A stretch of DNA of 64,000 nucleotides from Microbacterium sp. No. 7 (GTDB taxonomy: Bacteria > Actinomycetota > Actinomycetes > Actinomycetales > Microbacteriaceae), in assembly GCF_001314225.1 (NCBI RefSeq), contig NZ_CP012697.1:186001-250000 (forward strand), given 5' to 3'. Below are positions 34,191 to 43,048 of the stretch, in pieces (the first letter of the stretch is position 1; the number at the start of each line of letters is the position of its first letter). Position numbers and translations under genes: made by a program. Under the pieces are notes generated by a model that was not told the DNA's origin, made no database searches, and saw only the letters and a program-made list of their open reading frames with translations.

Positions 34191-35009
34191 ATGTCGCAGA
34201 TCGGACAGAACCCCGACGACCCGGTCGCATGGTTCGGTGTCGTCACGAACGCGTTCGACGTCGTGCGCGACGAGGAGTGGGACTGGCACTGGCACGAGCA
34301 GCACGAGCTGCTCTGGGGCACGCGCGGCTCGCTCGTGGTCGAGTGCCGCGACGGCGTGCGCGCCGTGCCGTGGAGCGTGGGGCTGTGGATCCCCGCCGGC
34401 GAGCCGCACCGCGTCATGGCCGGATCGGGCACGCAGTTCTCGTGCACCTACCTGGCCCCCGAGCTGTGCGAGCCGCCTCGCGCCGACGTCGGCGCGGTCG
34501 GCGTGACGCCCGCCGTGCGCGCCCTGCTCTCGGAGCTGCGGCTGCGCGACCTCGATCCCGAGACGCGCGCGCTCGCCGAGCGCGTCGCGGTGCGGATGCT
34601 CGACGTCGCCGACCTGCCCCGGCTCGACCTGCCGCTGCCCGTCGACGACCGCACGCGCCGCATCGCCGACGCGGTGCTCGCCGATCCCGCCGACGTGCGC
34701 ACGCTCGAGCAGTGGGGCGCCGTCGTGGGGGCGAGCGAGCGCAACCTGTCGCGCCTGTTCCGCCGCGACACGGGCATGTCGTTCGCCGACTGGCGCACCC
34801 GGGCGCGGCTGCGCGCCGCCGTCGAGCTGCTCGCGATGGACCAGCCCGTCGCCGTCGTCGCGCGCCGCATCGGGTACGGCACCACGAGCGCGTTCGTGCA
34901 GGCGTTCCGCCGCGAGCTGGGCATCACACCGGGCACCTTCGCGAACGCGGGCGGCCGGTTCACGCCGGTCGCGCACCCGATCGGACACCGCCCGCAAGAC
35001 ATTTCGTAG
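34191..35009 (+). CDS. AraC-family transcriptional regulator
   Basis: This 272-aa protein has a cupin-like N-terminal sensor (EWDWHWHEQHELLWGTRGSL and a PAGEPHRVMAGSG metal-like site) and a C-terminal double HTH of AraC type (GAVVGASERNLSRLFRRDTG, then ARRIGYGTTSAFVQAFRREL and the closing GITPGTF). Regulators of this build often sense ferric siderophores and activate the uptake genes. It is divergent from the ABC pair and upstream of the FepB-like operon, so it may activate both. A weak TAGGA ribosome site precedes ATG 34191. Confidence 0.9.
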   Translation: MSQIGQNPDDPVAWFGVVTNAFDVVRDEEWDWHWHEQHELLWGTRGSLVVECRDGVRAVPWSVGLWIPAGEPHRVMAGSGTQFSCTYLAPELCEPPRADVGAVGVTPAVRALLSELRLRDLDPETRALAERVAVRMLDVADLPRLDLPLPVDDRTRRIADAVLADPADVRTLEQWGAVVGASERNLSRLFRRDTGMSFADWRTRARLRAAVELLAMDQPVAVVARRIGYGTTSAFVQAFRRELGITPGTFANAGGRFTPVAHPIGHRPQDIS

Positions 35010-35079
35010 AACTCAGCGGCTTGGCGACGCACTCTGGCGGGTACGCGACATTCCGCGGGTGCAGAATCGGAAGGCCGCA

Positions 35080-35098
35080 TGAGGTGAGGCTTCGCTAA
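35080..35098 (+). promoter_or_regulatory. Candidate IdeR/DmdR iron box upstream of siderophore uptake operon
   Basis: TGAGGTGAGGCTTCGCTAA matches the iron-box consensus TTAGGTTAGGCTAACCTAA at 14 of 19 positions, better on the left half and the outer right. It sits 65 bases before the start of the substrate-binding lipoprotein gene, where iron-loaded IdeR/DmdR would block transcription. Confidence 0.65.
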
Positions 35099-35163
35099 CT
35101 CGCCGCATGGTCGACGCGCCCCCGCACCCGTTCCCGCACACCGTTTCCCGCACGGAAGGCACC

Positions 35164-36147
35164 ATGACCTCCACCACCGCACGCCTGCTGCGCACGGCGA
35201 CCGCGATCGCCGCATCCACCCTCCTGCTCGCCTCGTGCGCCTCGTCCCCCGGTGGCGACGAGCCGGGCGGCGACACGGCATCCGCCGAGACGATCACGAT
35301 CGACACCGACTTCGGCGAGGTCACCATCCCGGCCGAGCCGAAGGCCGCGCTGGGCTTCTACACGACCGACGTCGACATGCTCATCACGCTCGGCTACCCG
35401 CTCGCCGCCGAGCAGCCCATCCGCGACGACTGGGACACCTTCCCCAGCTTCTTCCCGCTCGACGACCTCGAGGGCATCACGGGCTTCCACAACTACCCCG
35501 AGTTCAACCTCGAGCACATCCTGCAGGTGGGCCCCGACTTCATCCTCAACGGCCTCGGCTACGAGACCGACCTGCACGACAAGCTCACCCCCATCGCGCC
35601 GACCTACACCTACAACGGCTTCGACGGCGGCGACTGGCGCGAGAAGTTCCTCGCCGTCGCGACGGACCTCGGCCGCGAGGAGCAGGCCCGGGCGTGGTTC
35701 GACGCGTACGAGGCGCGCGCCGCCGAGATCAAGGCCGAGCTGGAGGAGAACGGCATCGCGCCGACCGTCGCCGACGTCTCGTTCTGGGACGGCCAGGTCA
35801 ACATCGGCTGCTACAGCATCTCGTGCCTCGTCTTCGCCGACCTGGGCCTGGAGATCAGCCCGCTCGCCGACGGCGACGGCGACGGGAAGGTCGACAGCAC
35901 GGGTCGTGCCCTCAGCATGGAGCAGCTCGGCCAGCTCTCCGACATCGACGTCATCTTCACCGGCGTCAACGAGGACGGCTCGGGCCTGATCACCGACGAG
36001 GACGCCCTCACGGCCAACCCGCTGTGGACCGCGCTGCCGTTCGTCGCGAACGGCCAGGTGTTCGGCTACAACTACGAGATGAGCTACGGCTCGCCCAGCG
36101 GCCAGAGCGCCCTGCTGGAGATCGTCGCGAAGGCCCTGCTGCCGTGA
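35164..36147 (+). CDS. Ferric siderophore-binding lipoprotein (FepB/FecB-like)
   Basis: This 327-aa periplasmic-binding-fold receptor has a lipoprotein signal (TARLLRTATAIAASTLLLAS with the Cys following) and a serine/glycine/acidic linker. The class III SBP fold follows, with EFNLEHILQVGPDFILNGLG as the inter-lobe helix region and SDIDVIFTGVNEDGSG in the second lobe. ATG 35164 has a GGAAGG ribosome site and gives the signal peptide at the N-terminus; an in-frame ATG at 35107 would add 19 residues ahead of it. It would bind a ferric siderophore and deliver it to the two FecCD permeases downstream. The stop overlaps the next start (GTGA). Confidence 0.9.
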   Translation: MTSTTARLLRTATAIAASTLLLASCASSPGGDEPGGDTASAETITIDTDFGEVTIPAEPKAALGFYTTDVDMLITLGYPLAAEQPIRDDWDTFPSFFPLDDLEGITGFHNYPEFNLEHILQVGPDFILNGLGYETDLHDKLTPIAPTYTYNGFDGGDWREKFLAVATDLGREEQARAWFDAYEARAAEIKAELEENGIAPTVADVSFWDGQVNIGCYSISCLVFADLGLEISPLADGDGDGKVDSTGRALSMEQLGQLSDIDVIFTGVNEDGSGLITDEDALTANPLWTALPFVANGQVFGYNYEMSYGSPSGQSALLEIVAKALLP

Positions 36148-37043
36148 GCGCCGCGAACCGTCGCGACGTCAACCTCGTGCACCGCGTCGAGGTCGCAGAC
36201 GTCGTCCGCCTGACGCCGGGCATGGTGCGCATCGTGTTCACCGGCGCCGGGCTGGAGGGCTTCGTCTCCTCGGGCGTCGGCGACGAGTACCTGCGGGTGT
36301 TCCTGCCGCCGGCCGGCCACGACGAGCCCGTGCTGCCCACGCCGACCGACGACGGGTACTGGGAGTTCCCCGAGGGCGCCGAGACGCAGGTGCGCACCTA
36401 CACGGTGCGCGAGTGGGATGCCGACGGGCGGCGCCTCGTCATCGACTTCGTCGTGCACGAGGGCGGCATCGCCGCGGCGTGGGCGCTGGGAGCCCGGCCC
36501 GGGCACGTCGTGGGCGTCAACACGCCCCGCGGGCTCTACGCACCGCCCGAGGGCATCGCGTGGCAGCTGCTGGTCGCCGACGCGACGGGCCTGCCGGCCG
36601 CTCTGCGGCTGGCCGAGCAGGCGACCGTGCGCACGCGCGTCGTGATCGAGGTCGAGAGCCCCGAGCACGAGCAGCCCGCCGACCTTCCCGCCGGGGTCGA
36701 GCTGACGTGGGTGCACGGCGGCAACGGGCACGGTCCGAGCCGCGTCGAGGAGATCGTGCGCTCCAGCGAGTTCCCGAGGGAGCCCGGCTACGTGTGGGTC
36801 GCGGGCGAGACGCGCGTCACGCGCGGCGTGCGCCGCTACCTGCGCCACGAGCTCAAGCTGCCCGCCACGGCCTACAAGATCGTCGGCTACTGGACCGAGA
36901 ACGCCGAGCAGTGGACCGAGAAGTACGAGGCGCTGCCCGACGAGGTGCGCGAGCGGCTCAGCAGCATGTGGGCCGACGAGACCCGTGACGTCGAAGAGGT
37001 CGAGGACGAGTACGAGGCCACCCTCGAGTCGCTCGGGCTCTGA
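36144..37043 (+). CDS. Siderophore-interacting protein (ViuB-type flavoprotein)
   Basis: This 299-aa protein is of the SIP family, which reduces ferric siderophores in the cytoplasm with NAD(P)H-derived electrons through FAD. Family features are the opening VADVVRLTPGMVRIVFTGAG, the FAD-binding VRTYTVREWD, the DFVVHEGGIAAAWALGARPG helix, and the nucleotide-binding half with VAGETRVTRGVRRYLRHELK. The C-terminal YWTENAEQWTEKYE variation of the GYWR motif is normal for the family. Start GTG 36144 overlaps the preceding stop. It would release iron from the complex imported by its neighbours. Confidence 0.9.
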   Translation: MSAANRRDVNLVHRVEVADVVRLTPGMVRIVFTGAGLEGFVSSGVGDEYLRVFLPPAGHDEPVLPTPTDDGYWEFPEGAETQVRTYTVREWDADGRRLVIDFVVHEGGIAAAWALGARPGHVVGVNTPRGLYAPPEGIAWQLLVADATGLPAALRLAEQATVRTRVVIEVESPEHEQPADLPAGVELTWVHGGNGHGPSRVEEIVRSSEFPREPGYVWVAGETRVTRGVRRYLRHELKLPATAYKIVGYWTENAEQWTEKYEALPDEVRERLSSMWADETRDVEEVEDEYEATLESLGL

Positions 37044-37057
37044 GGCGCGCACGGCGG

Positions 37058-38137
37058 ATGAGGCGTGCACCAGGGATGACGACCACGACGGCCGACGACG
37101 CCCCGGCGACCGCCGTCTCGGCCGCCGCCGAGACGATCGGCGCGCTGCGGCGGCGCCGCGCCCTCGGGTTCGCGGTCACGCTCGTCGTGCTCGTCGTGTG
37201 CTGCCTGCTCAGCCTCGCGATCGGCTCGCAGCGGCTCAGCCTGGCCGAGGTCGTCGACGCGCTCTCCGGTGCGCCCGGTGACGCCGGCACGATCGTGCGC
37301 GACATGCGCGTGCCCCGCACCGTGCTCGGCGTGCTCGTCGGCGCCGCGCTGGGCGTCGCGGGCGCCCTCATGCAGGCCTTCACGCGCAACCCGCTCGCCG
37401 ACCCCGGCATCCTCGGCGTCAACGCGGGCGCCGCGTTCGCCGTCGCCGTCGGCGCCGCCGCGTTCGGGCTCACGTCGCTGAGCGGCACGATCTGGTTCGC
37501 GTTCGCCGGTGCCGTCGTCGCCACGGTCGCCGTCTACTTCATCGGCACCGCGGGGCGCGGCGCCCCCGACCCGTTGCGCATCACGCTCGCGGGCATCGCG
37601 ATCGGCGCGTTCCTCGGCGGTGTGACGTCGGGGGTCAGCCTGCTGCTGCCGCAGGTGTTCAACCGCATGCGCGGCTGGAACGCGGGCAGCATCGCGAGCG
37701 TGCCGGCCGACCTGATGAACGGCATCGTGCCCTTCATCGTCGTGGGGCTCGTGCTCGCGTTCCTCGTCGCGAAGCCGCTCAACGCCGTCGCGCTGGGCGA
37801 CGAGCTCGCGGCCGCCCTGGGCTCCCGCGTCGTCACGACGCGTGTCGTGTCGATCGTCGCGTCGACGCTGCTGTGCGCGGGAGCGACCGCCGCGGCGGGG
37901 CCGATCGGGTTCGTCGGGCTCATGGTGCCGCACGTCGTGCGCTGGTTCACCGGACCCGACCAGCGGTGGATCTTCGCCGGCAGCGCCGTCGCGGCTCCCG
38001 TGCTGGTGCTCGCGAGCGACATCGTCGGCCGGCTCGTGCTCAGCAGCGGCGAGCTGCCCGTCGGCATCGTGACGGCGTTCGTCGGGGCGCCCGTGCTCAT
38101 CGTGCTCGTGCGCCGGCGAAAGGCGAGCGGACTGTGA
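37058..38137 (+). CDS. FecCD-type iron-siderophore ABC permease, first subunit
   Basis: This 359-aa protein has about ten hydrophobic segments typical of BtuC/FecCD permeases. Markers are MRVPRTVLGVLVGAALGVAG, MQAFTRNPLADPGILGVNAG, the GWNAGSIAS segment, the coupling-helix region AAGPIGFVGLMVPHVVRWFT and the C-terminal LSSGELPVGIVTAFVGAPVL. It would pair with the permease encoded next. ATG 37058 or the in-frame ATG 37076 may be the true start; neither has a convincing ribosome site. The stop overlaps the next gene's GTG by four bases. Confidence 0.9.
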   Translation: MRRAPGMTTTTADDAPATAVSAAAETIGALRRRRALGFAVTLVVLVVCCLLSLAIGSQRLSLAEVVDALSGAPGDAGTIVRDMRVPRTVLGVLVGAALGVAGALMQAFTRNPLADPGILGVNAGAAFAVAVGAAAFGLTSLSGTIWFAFAGAVVATVAVYFIGTAGRGAPDPLRITLAGIAIGAFLGGVTSGVSLLLPQVFNRMRGWNAGSIASVPADLMNGIVPFIVVGLVLAFLVAKPLNAVALGDELAAALGSRVVTTRVVSIVASTLLCAGATAAAGPIGFVGLMVPHVVRWFTGPDQRWIFAGSAVAAPVLVLASDIVGRLVLSSGELPVGIVTAFVGAPVLIVLVRRRKASGL

Positions 38138-39216
38138 CCGTCACGCCCATCGCCGCCGCGTCCGCGCCGGTCGTCGACCCCGGCTACCGCGCCGTCACCC
38201 TGCGCAGCCGCGACGGCCGCTACGGCATGCGCATCGGCATCCGTCACACGATCGTCGTCGCGGCGCTCGTGCTCGCGACGCTCGCCGTCGCGGTCGTCAG
38301 CCTCGCGACGGGCGACTTCTTCATCCCCGTCGGCGACGTCGTCGCGACACTGCTCGGCCAGGGTGACGACCGCACCCGGCTCGTCGTGTTCGAATGGCGG
38401 ATGCCGCGGGTGCTGCTGGCCGTCGCCCTCGGCGCGGGGCTCGGCGTCGGCGGCGCGATCTTCCAGTCGCTCACGCGCAACCCGCTCGGCAGCCCCGACA
38501 TCATCGGCTTCGACGCGGGCGCCTACACGGGCGCCCTGCTGGTGATCACGACGATCGGCACGGGCTACGCCGCCGTCGCGGGCGGCGCGATGGCGGGCGG
38601 CCTCGCGACCGCCTTCGCCGTGTACCTCATCGCCTACCGGCGGGGGTTCCAGGGATTCCGCCTCATCATCGTGGGCATCGCCGTCGCCGCCATGCTGATG
38701 TCCCTCAACACGTGGATCATCCTCAACGCCGACCTGTACGTCGCGATCGCCGCCGGGGCGTGGGGGAGCGGGTCGCTCAACACGGTCGGCTGGGCGCAGG
38801 CCACGCCCGCCGTCGCGGTGCTGCTCGTGCTGTGGGCCGTCGCGGCCACGCTCGCGGGACGCATGCGCCTGCTGGAGATGGGCGACGACGCCGCGATCGC
38901 GCTCGGCGTTCGGGGAGGCCGCGTGCGGCTCGCGCTCGTCGGCACCGGCGTCGCCTTCACCGCGACCGCGACCGCCGCGGCCGGGCCGATCGCGTTCGTC
39001 TCGCTCGCCGCGCCCCAGCTCGCGCGGCGCCTCACGCGCTCCGCGAGCGTCACGCTCGCGGCATCCGCCGCGATGGGCGCCCTGCTGCTGGCGGCGAGCG
39101 ACTTCGCGGCGCAGCGCCTGTTCGCGCCGACCCAGCTGCCGGTCGGCATCGTCACGGTCGCCGTCGGCGGCCTGTATCTGATCTGGCTGCTGATCAGAGA
39201 GGGGAGAAGACGGTGA
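38134..39216 (+). CDS. FecCD-type iron-siderophore ABC permease, second subunit
   Basis: This 360-aa permease is homologous to the preceding one. It has a short N-terminal soluble lead (to about residue 35), then helices with MPRVLLAVALGAGLGVGGAI, FQSLTRNPLGSPDIIGFDAG, the AWGSGSLNTVGW segment, AAGPIAFVSLAAPQLARRLT and the ending PTQLPVGIVTVAVGGLYLIW. GTG 38134 overlaps the stop of the first permease. The two subunits make the membrane channel driven by the ATPase encoded at 39213-40115. Confidence 0.9.
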   Translation: MTVTPIAAASAPVVDPGYRAVTLRSRDGRYGMRIGIRHTIVVAALVLATLAVAVVSLATGDFFIPVGDVVATLLGQGDDRTRLVVFEWRMPRVLLAVALGAGLGVGGAIFQSLTRNPLGSPDIIGFDAGAYTGALLVITTIGTGYAAVAGGAMAGGLATAFAVYLIAYRRGFQGFRLIIVGIAVAAMLMSLNTWIILNADLYVAIAAGAWGSGSLNTVGWAQATPAVAVLLVLWAVAATLAGRMRLLEMGDDAAIALGVRGGRVRLALVGTGVAFTATATAAAGPIAFVSLAAPQLARRLTRSASVTLAASAAMGALLLAASDFAAQRLFAPTQLPVGIVTVAVGGLYLIWLLIREGRRR

Positions 39217-40115
39217 CGGATGCCGGGGGTTCGGCGACGGGCGTGGGCTCGCGTGTGGATGGGGATTCGCGTGTGGATGGGGTTTCGGCGGCGGATGCCG
39301 GTCCGCGGGCGGACGGGGGTCCGCGGCGTGCCGAGAGCCCGCTGCGCGCCGAGGGGGTGACGCTCTCGTACGATCGCCGCGTCATCGCCGAGGACCTCTC
39401 CGTCGACGTGCCGGAGGGCTCGTTCACCGTCATCATCGGCCCGAACGCGTGCGGCAAGTCGACGCTGCTGCGCGCGCTCGCGCGCGTGCTGGCCCCCGCC
39501 GCGGGCACCGTGCTGCTCGACGGCAAGACGATCGCGTCGTACCCGCCGAAGGAGGTGGCGCGCCGGCTCGGCCTGCTGCCGCAGACCTCGATCGCCCCCG
39601 ACGGCATCACGGTCGCCGACCTGGTCGCGCGCGGCCGGCATCCGCACCAGGGGATGTTCCGGCAGTGGACGCGCGCCGACGAGCAGGCGGTCGCCGACGC
39701 GCTCGCCGCGACGAGCACGACCGACCTGTCGGGACGGCTCGTCGAGGAGCTCTCGGGCGGGCAGCGGCAGCGCGTGTGGGTCGCGATGGTGCTCGCCCAG
39801 CAGACGCCCCTGCTGCTGCTCGACGAGCCCACGACGTTCCTCGACATCGCGCACCAGTACGAGCTGCTCGACCTGCTGCGGCGCCTGCACCGCGCGGGCG
39901 AGCGCACGCTCGTCGCCGTGCTGCACGACCTCAACCAGGCGGCGCGCTACGCCGACCACCTCATCGTCATGCGCGACGGCGCCGTCGTCACGAGCGGGCG
40001 TCCCGCCGACGTGCTCACCGCCGCGCTCGTCGAAGACGTCTTCGGCCTCCCCTGCACGATCATCCCCGACCCGCACACCGCCACGCCGCTGGTGGTCCCG
40101 GTCCCGCAGGCCTAG
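39213..40115 (+). CDS. Iron-siderophore ABC transporter ATP-binding protein (FepC/FhuC-like)
   Basis: This 300-aa ATPase has Walker A GPNACGKST, Q-loop LLPQTS, the DLVARGRHPHQ segment typical of siderophore ATPases, signature LSGGQRQRVW, Walker B LLLLDEPTTFLD and switch histidine VLHDLNQA. GTG 39213 overlaps the permease stop and has GGGGAG upstream. The first 45 residues are an unusual Gly/Asp/Ser-rich extension encoded partly by an 18-bp-period DNA repeat (TCGCGTGTGGATGGGG at 39249 and 39267). It is probably disordered and not part of the ATPase fold. This is the last gene of the operon, followed by a hairpin element. Confidence 0.92.
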   Translation: MTDAGGSATGVGSRVDGDSRVDGVSAADAGPRADGGPRRAESPLRAEGVTLSYDRRVIAEDLSVDVPEGSFTVIIGPNACGKSTLLRALARVLAPAAGTVLLDGKTIASYPPKEVARRLGLLPQTSIAPDGITVADLVARGRHPHQGMFRQWTRADEQAVADALAATSTTDLSGRLVEELSGGQRQRVWVAMVLAQQTPLLLLDEPTTFLDIAHQYELLDLLRRLHRAGERTLVAVLHDLNQAARYADHLIVMRDGAVVTSGRPADVLTAALVEDVFGLPCTIIPDPHTATPLVVPVPQA

Positions 40116-40147
40116 GGTCGCGCCGGCCCTAGGGGTGCGCCGGCCGC

Positions 40148-40206
40148 TTCAACCGCGGCATCCTGCGGGTGCGCGCCGTTGAGACCCGCACTTTGCCGCG
40201 GTCGAA
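40148..40206. repeat. Dispersed intergenic hairpin element, copy 2 (possible terminator)
   Basis: Outer arms TTCAACCGCGGCA (40148-40160) and TGCCGCGGTCGAA (40194-40206) pair apart from one mismatch, and an inner stem GCGGGT/ACCCGC (40165-40170 and 40184-40189) adds to it. It lies 33 bases after the end of the siderophore operon and shares 20- and 14-base blocks with copy 1 at 30649-30707, in the same orientation. It may terminate the operon. Confidence 0.7.
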
Positions 40207-40239
40207 CGGGCTGGGGAGGGGCGCGGTCGCCGGACTCGA

Positions 40240-40343
40240 TGTCATCTTGCACTGACAGACGGTGTCGATATTGCAGTGAGATGACACTGGATGTCACGTC
40301 GCGAGGCAACTTTCAGACCCGCTGCTTCGACGTTGTCGTGACA
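40240..40343 (+). other. Candidate transposon left end with nested repeats
   Basis: TGTCATCTTGCACTGACAGA begins at 40240. A partner in inverted orientation, CAGTGAGATGACA, ends at 40286, forming a 13-bp dyad with a 2-base bulge. Further TGTCR starts lie at 40263 and 40292, with TGACA-like ends near 40339-40343. TG...CA tips with clustered short repeats are typical of elements moved by TniA/TnsB-type transposases. The stretch from 40344 to 40570 shows no gene. Confidence 0.45.
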
Positions 40344-40687
40344 CTTTTCGGGGCACGAAGCCTGTCTCAACGACGAGCGCATCGCGGTCGCCGAGGGAGG
40401 CGACTTGCCGCACTGCGCCCTGTGTCGAGGGCAGCGATGGCCGCCGAGTTCCCCCGGAGCTCATGGTCGAGCAATTGGTGTTTGCTCTACGTGAGCCCAG
40501 AGCAGTCTCGTGCGGGATCTAGGCGTTCTGTCGAGTCCGTCCGGCCGGCCGAATCAGGGGTGCAACGCGACTACGCCGCACGTTCCTGACCGTACGCGGT
40601 GTAGAAGACCGCGTGCGCGACGGATACCAGTGCGATGCACAGGCGGTTCCAATCGATCTCCGCGGAATCGACGGGGGCGAGTGCCGG

Positions 40688-42097
40688 GCCTGAGTCCCGT
40701 TGAGTGGTGGACTTTCCGGTCTTGAGCGTCGTGTCATTGACGTGGGGGGCCACCGTGCGATGGTCAGTGAGAACGACCAAGTTACTCACGACAGGAGATC
40801 GCACGATGGCCCTCAATCAGTCTGCCCTGCTCGAGCTGCTCGCCGAGCTGAAACTCACCGACACCACCGACCGGATCCGTCAGATGACCGAACGGCTCTA
40901 CCAAGAACTCATCGACGCTGAAGCCGCGTCGGTGATCGGTGCCGGACCCTACGAGCGCACCGTCGAGCGCACCGCTACCCGCAACGGGGCGAGGCTGCGC
41001 ACCCTGTCGACCACTGCGGGAGATCTGGAGTTACGAATCCCGAAGCTACGGGCCGGCAGTTTCTTCCCGTCGCTGTTGGAGAGGCGCCGTCGGGTTGATC
41101 AGGCGCTGTTCGCCGTCGTGATGGAGGCCTACCTGCACGGCGTGTCCACCCGCAAAGTCGACGACCTGGTCAAAGCGCTCGGCGCCGACACCGGCATCTC
41201 GAAGTCCGAGGTGTCGCGCATCTGCGAAGGCCTTGACGCGACGGTTGCGGCATTCCGCGACCGCTCCCTGTCCCAGATCGCCTACCCCTACGTCTTCCTG
41301 GACGCCACCTACTGCAAGGTTCGCATCGACGGTCGGGTGGTGTCCCAAGCGGTTGTCGTCGCGATCGGGATAACCGCTGACGGGCACCGTCAGGTGCTCG
41401 GCTTCGACGTGGGCGACAGCGAAACCGAGGAGTTCTGGAAAGCATTCTTACGGTCCCTGAAAGCCCGAGGCCTTGGCGGGGTGAAGCTGGTGATCTCCGA
41501 CGCACACGCTGGCTTGAAAGCAGCCGCCGCAGTGGTGTTGCAGGGAGCCAGTTGGCAGCGGTGTCGCGTGCACTTCATGCGCAACGTGCTCACCGCCTTA
41601 CCCAAGGGTCGGCAGGAGATGGTCGCCTCGATCATCCGCACGATCTTCGCCCAACCCGACGCTGAGCACATTGATGCACAGTTCGATGAGGTTGCACGCA
41701 TGATCGACCGCGTTCACCCCAAGGCGGCTGAGATGCTCCACGATGCCCGAGCCGACGTGCTGGCGTTCAAGCACTTCCCAGCCCGGCATTGGCGGCAGAT
41801 CTGGTCGACGAACCCGCTGGAACGGCTGAACCGGGAGATCAAACGTCGCACCGACGTCGTCGGAGTGTTCCCGAACGCTGCCAGCCTGCTGCGCCTGACC
41901 GGCGCCGTTCTGATCGAGCAGCACGACGAATGGGAAGCCGGCGACCGCCGCTACTTCTCCGAAGCGTCTATGGCCGAACTCGCCGCCACCAACTCGGTCG
42001 AGGACGCGGTGATGCTGCCCGAGATCACGGCCGCCTAAACTGCAACCAGCTGATCATCGAGTGGAAACGAAAGACCACCACTCAGCGGGACGTGGCC
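40688..42097 (+). mobile_element. IS256-family insertion sequence with 8-bp target duplication
   Basis: The target duplication AGTGCCGG flanks the element at 40680-40687 and 42098-42105. The ends share GTCCCGYTGAGTGGTGGWCT (40694 rightward; 42091 leftward on the minus strand) with few mismatches; the outermost six bases differ by an indel. A single intact transposase gene is present. It interrupts the HEPN-motif gene near its 3' end. The clean duplication and the exact frame restoration show a simple insertion that has not rearranged since. Confidence 0.9.
40806..42038 (+). CDS. IS256-family (mutator-type) transposase
   Basis: This 410-aa transposase has the IS256 layout: an N-terminal HTH region, the ELRIPKLRAGSFFPSLLERR segment, the catalytic Asp in YVFLDATYCKVR, the second Asp in LVISDAHAGLKAAAAVVLQG followed by WQRCRVHFMRNVL (the C-x2-H region of the mutator superfamily), and Glu in STNPLERLNREIKRRTDVVG. 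All motifs are intact. ATG 40806 has an AGGAG ribosome site; the in-frame upstream extension begins inside the terminal repeat. Confidence 0.95.
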   Translation: MALNQSALLELLAELKLTDTTDRIRQMTERLYQELIDAEAASVIGAGPYERTVERTATRNGARLRTLSTTAGDLELRIPKLRAGSFFPSLLERRRRVDQALFAVVMEAYLHGVSTRKVDDLVKALGADTGISKSEVSRICEGLDATVAAFRDRSLSQIAYPYVFLDATYCKVRIDGRVVSQAVVVAIGITADGHRQVLGFDVGDSETEEFWKAFLRSLKARGLGGVKLVISDAHAGLKAAAAVVLQGASWQRCRVHFMRNVLTALPKGRQEMVASIIRTIFAQPDAEHIDAQFDEVARMIDRVHPKAAEMLHDARADVLAFKHFPARHWRQIWSTNPLERLNREIKRRTDVVGVFPNAASLLRLTGAVLIEQHDEWEAGDRRYFSEASMAELAATNSVEDAVMLPEITAA

Positions 42098-43048
42098 AGT
42101 GCCGGCCGGTAATGGACGATCCTATTGCGGAGTTGGTAGATGGCTTTTCCTGCTGCCGCGGGCAGATTCGTGTCATCTTGCAACGTGACGTTCAGGCACT
42201 CGCAAACCTCACGCAGGTCGTCCTCCTTTGCGAATGCGAGAACGACGTTCAGGCTGGAAGCCTCAAGTGGACGCCAGGACATTGCGTTCTCCAGGACCTC
42301 AGCGATCTTGTGCCACTCGTGCTCGATTGAAAGGTCTTTCTTGAGCTTCGTAGCCTTGTCGTGCGCGTAGGTTGCTTCGACGCACCGGTACAGACTCATG
42401 AAGAGGCTTCGTGGATCGAGGTCCAAAGTGGAACGACAGAGTTCCTTGTACGGCAACAGGTCTACATTCGCTTCCGCAAGGGCAGACAGGCAATCGGCAA
42501 GCTCGCTCTCGATCCACGAACCTCCAGTACGAGACTCTTCCGAACTGATGCTGAGGAAGATCGGCCAAATGAGTTCCTCAGTGATTGGTTCAGCACTGAC
42601 GAACACCCGAATCAGTGGGAATAAGCTCATGATCTGCGCGTTGTCGTGCCCGTGATACTCGGGGTCAGAGTCACGGCTGTTGGCGGCTACCACGTTGTAC
42701 ACCTCAGCGGCCGAGACGCTCGGAGACACGGGAAGTTCAGTCAGTAGGCAGACGTCGTAGCCCTGGATGTCCTCGAGTAGCTCAAAGCCCGGGTCATCAA
42801 CCTCGTAGTCAAAACCGATGGTTGCAACAAAGTGTTGTTCGTTGACCTCGAGCCACGCGAGGTGGCGAAATCGTCCGAAGCTCATGGAACTACGCAGTAC
42901 CGCAACCTTGAGCACCTCGTCCGCGGCAGGGTTTGCGTGAACCCACCGCGCAGCGGACGGATCAGGGACCGGGTAGTCCCGTTGTGCGGCGAAGTCGGTG
43001 AGGCGCCCGAGCAGAGTTTTGTTCGCGGCGATCATGTTCCGAACCACG

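Larger units (their letters stand above)
40571..43047 (-). pseudogene. HEPN-motif gene split by an IS256 element
   Basis: The main part (43047 to 42098) encodes about 316 residues: an N-terminal domain of unknown fold (WVHANPAADEVLKVAVLRSS) and a C-terminal helical region ending LRNRIVHYRPA, an RNxxxH motif of the kind found in HEPN ribonucleases. The remaining C-terminus (APVDSAEIDWNRLCIALVSV and AHAVFYTAYGQERAA) lies beyond the insertion at 40679-40571. Removing the IS and one copy of the 8-bp duplication joins them in frame: 950 plus 109 bases give 353 codons. As it stands the frame ends TSR-stop within the IS end, so the last helix is lost. GTG 43047 or ATG 43035 may start it, one base after the upstream DGQHR-like gene. 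Confidence 0.85.

Noticed and set aside
36144..37043. The siderophore-interacting flavoprotein as reductase for the monooxygenases
   Set aside because: Its family reduces ferric siderophores and it lies in the iron operon, far from the monooxygenase genes.
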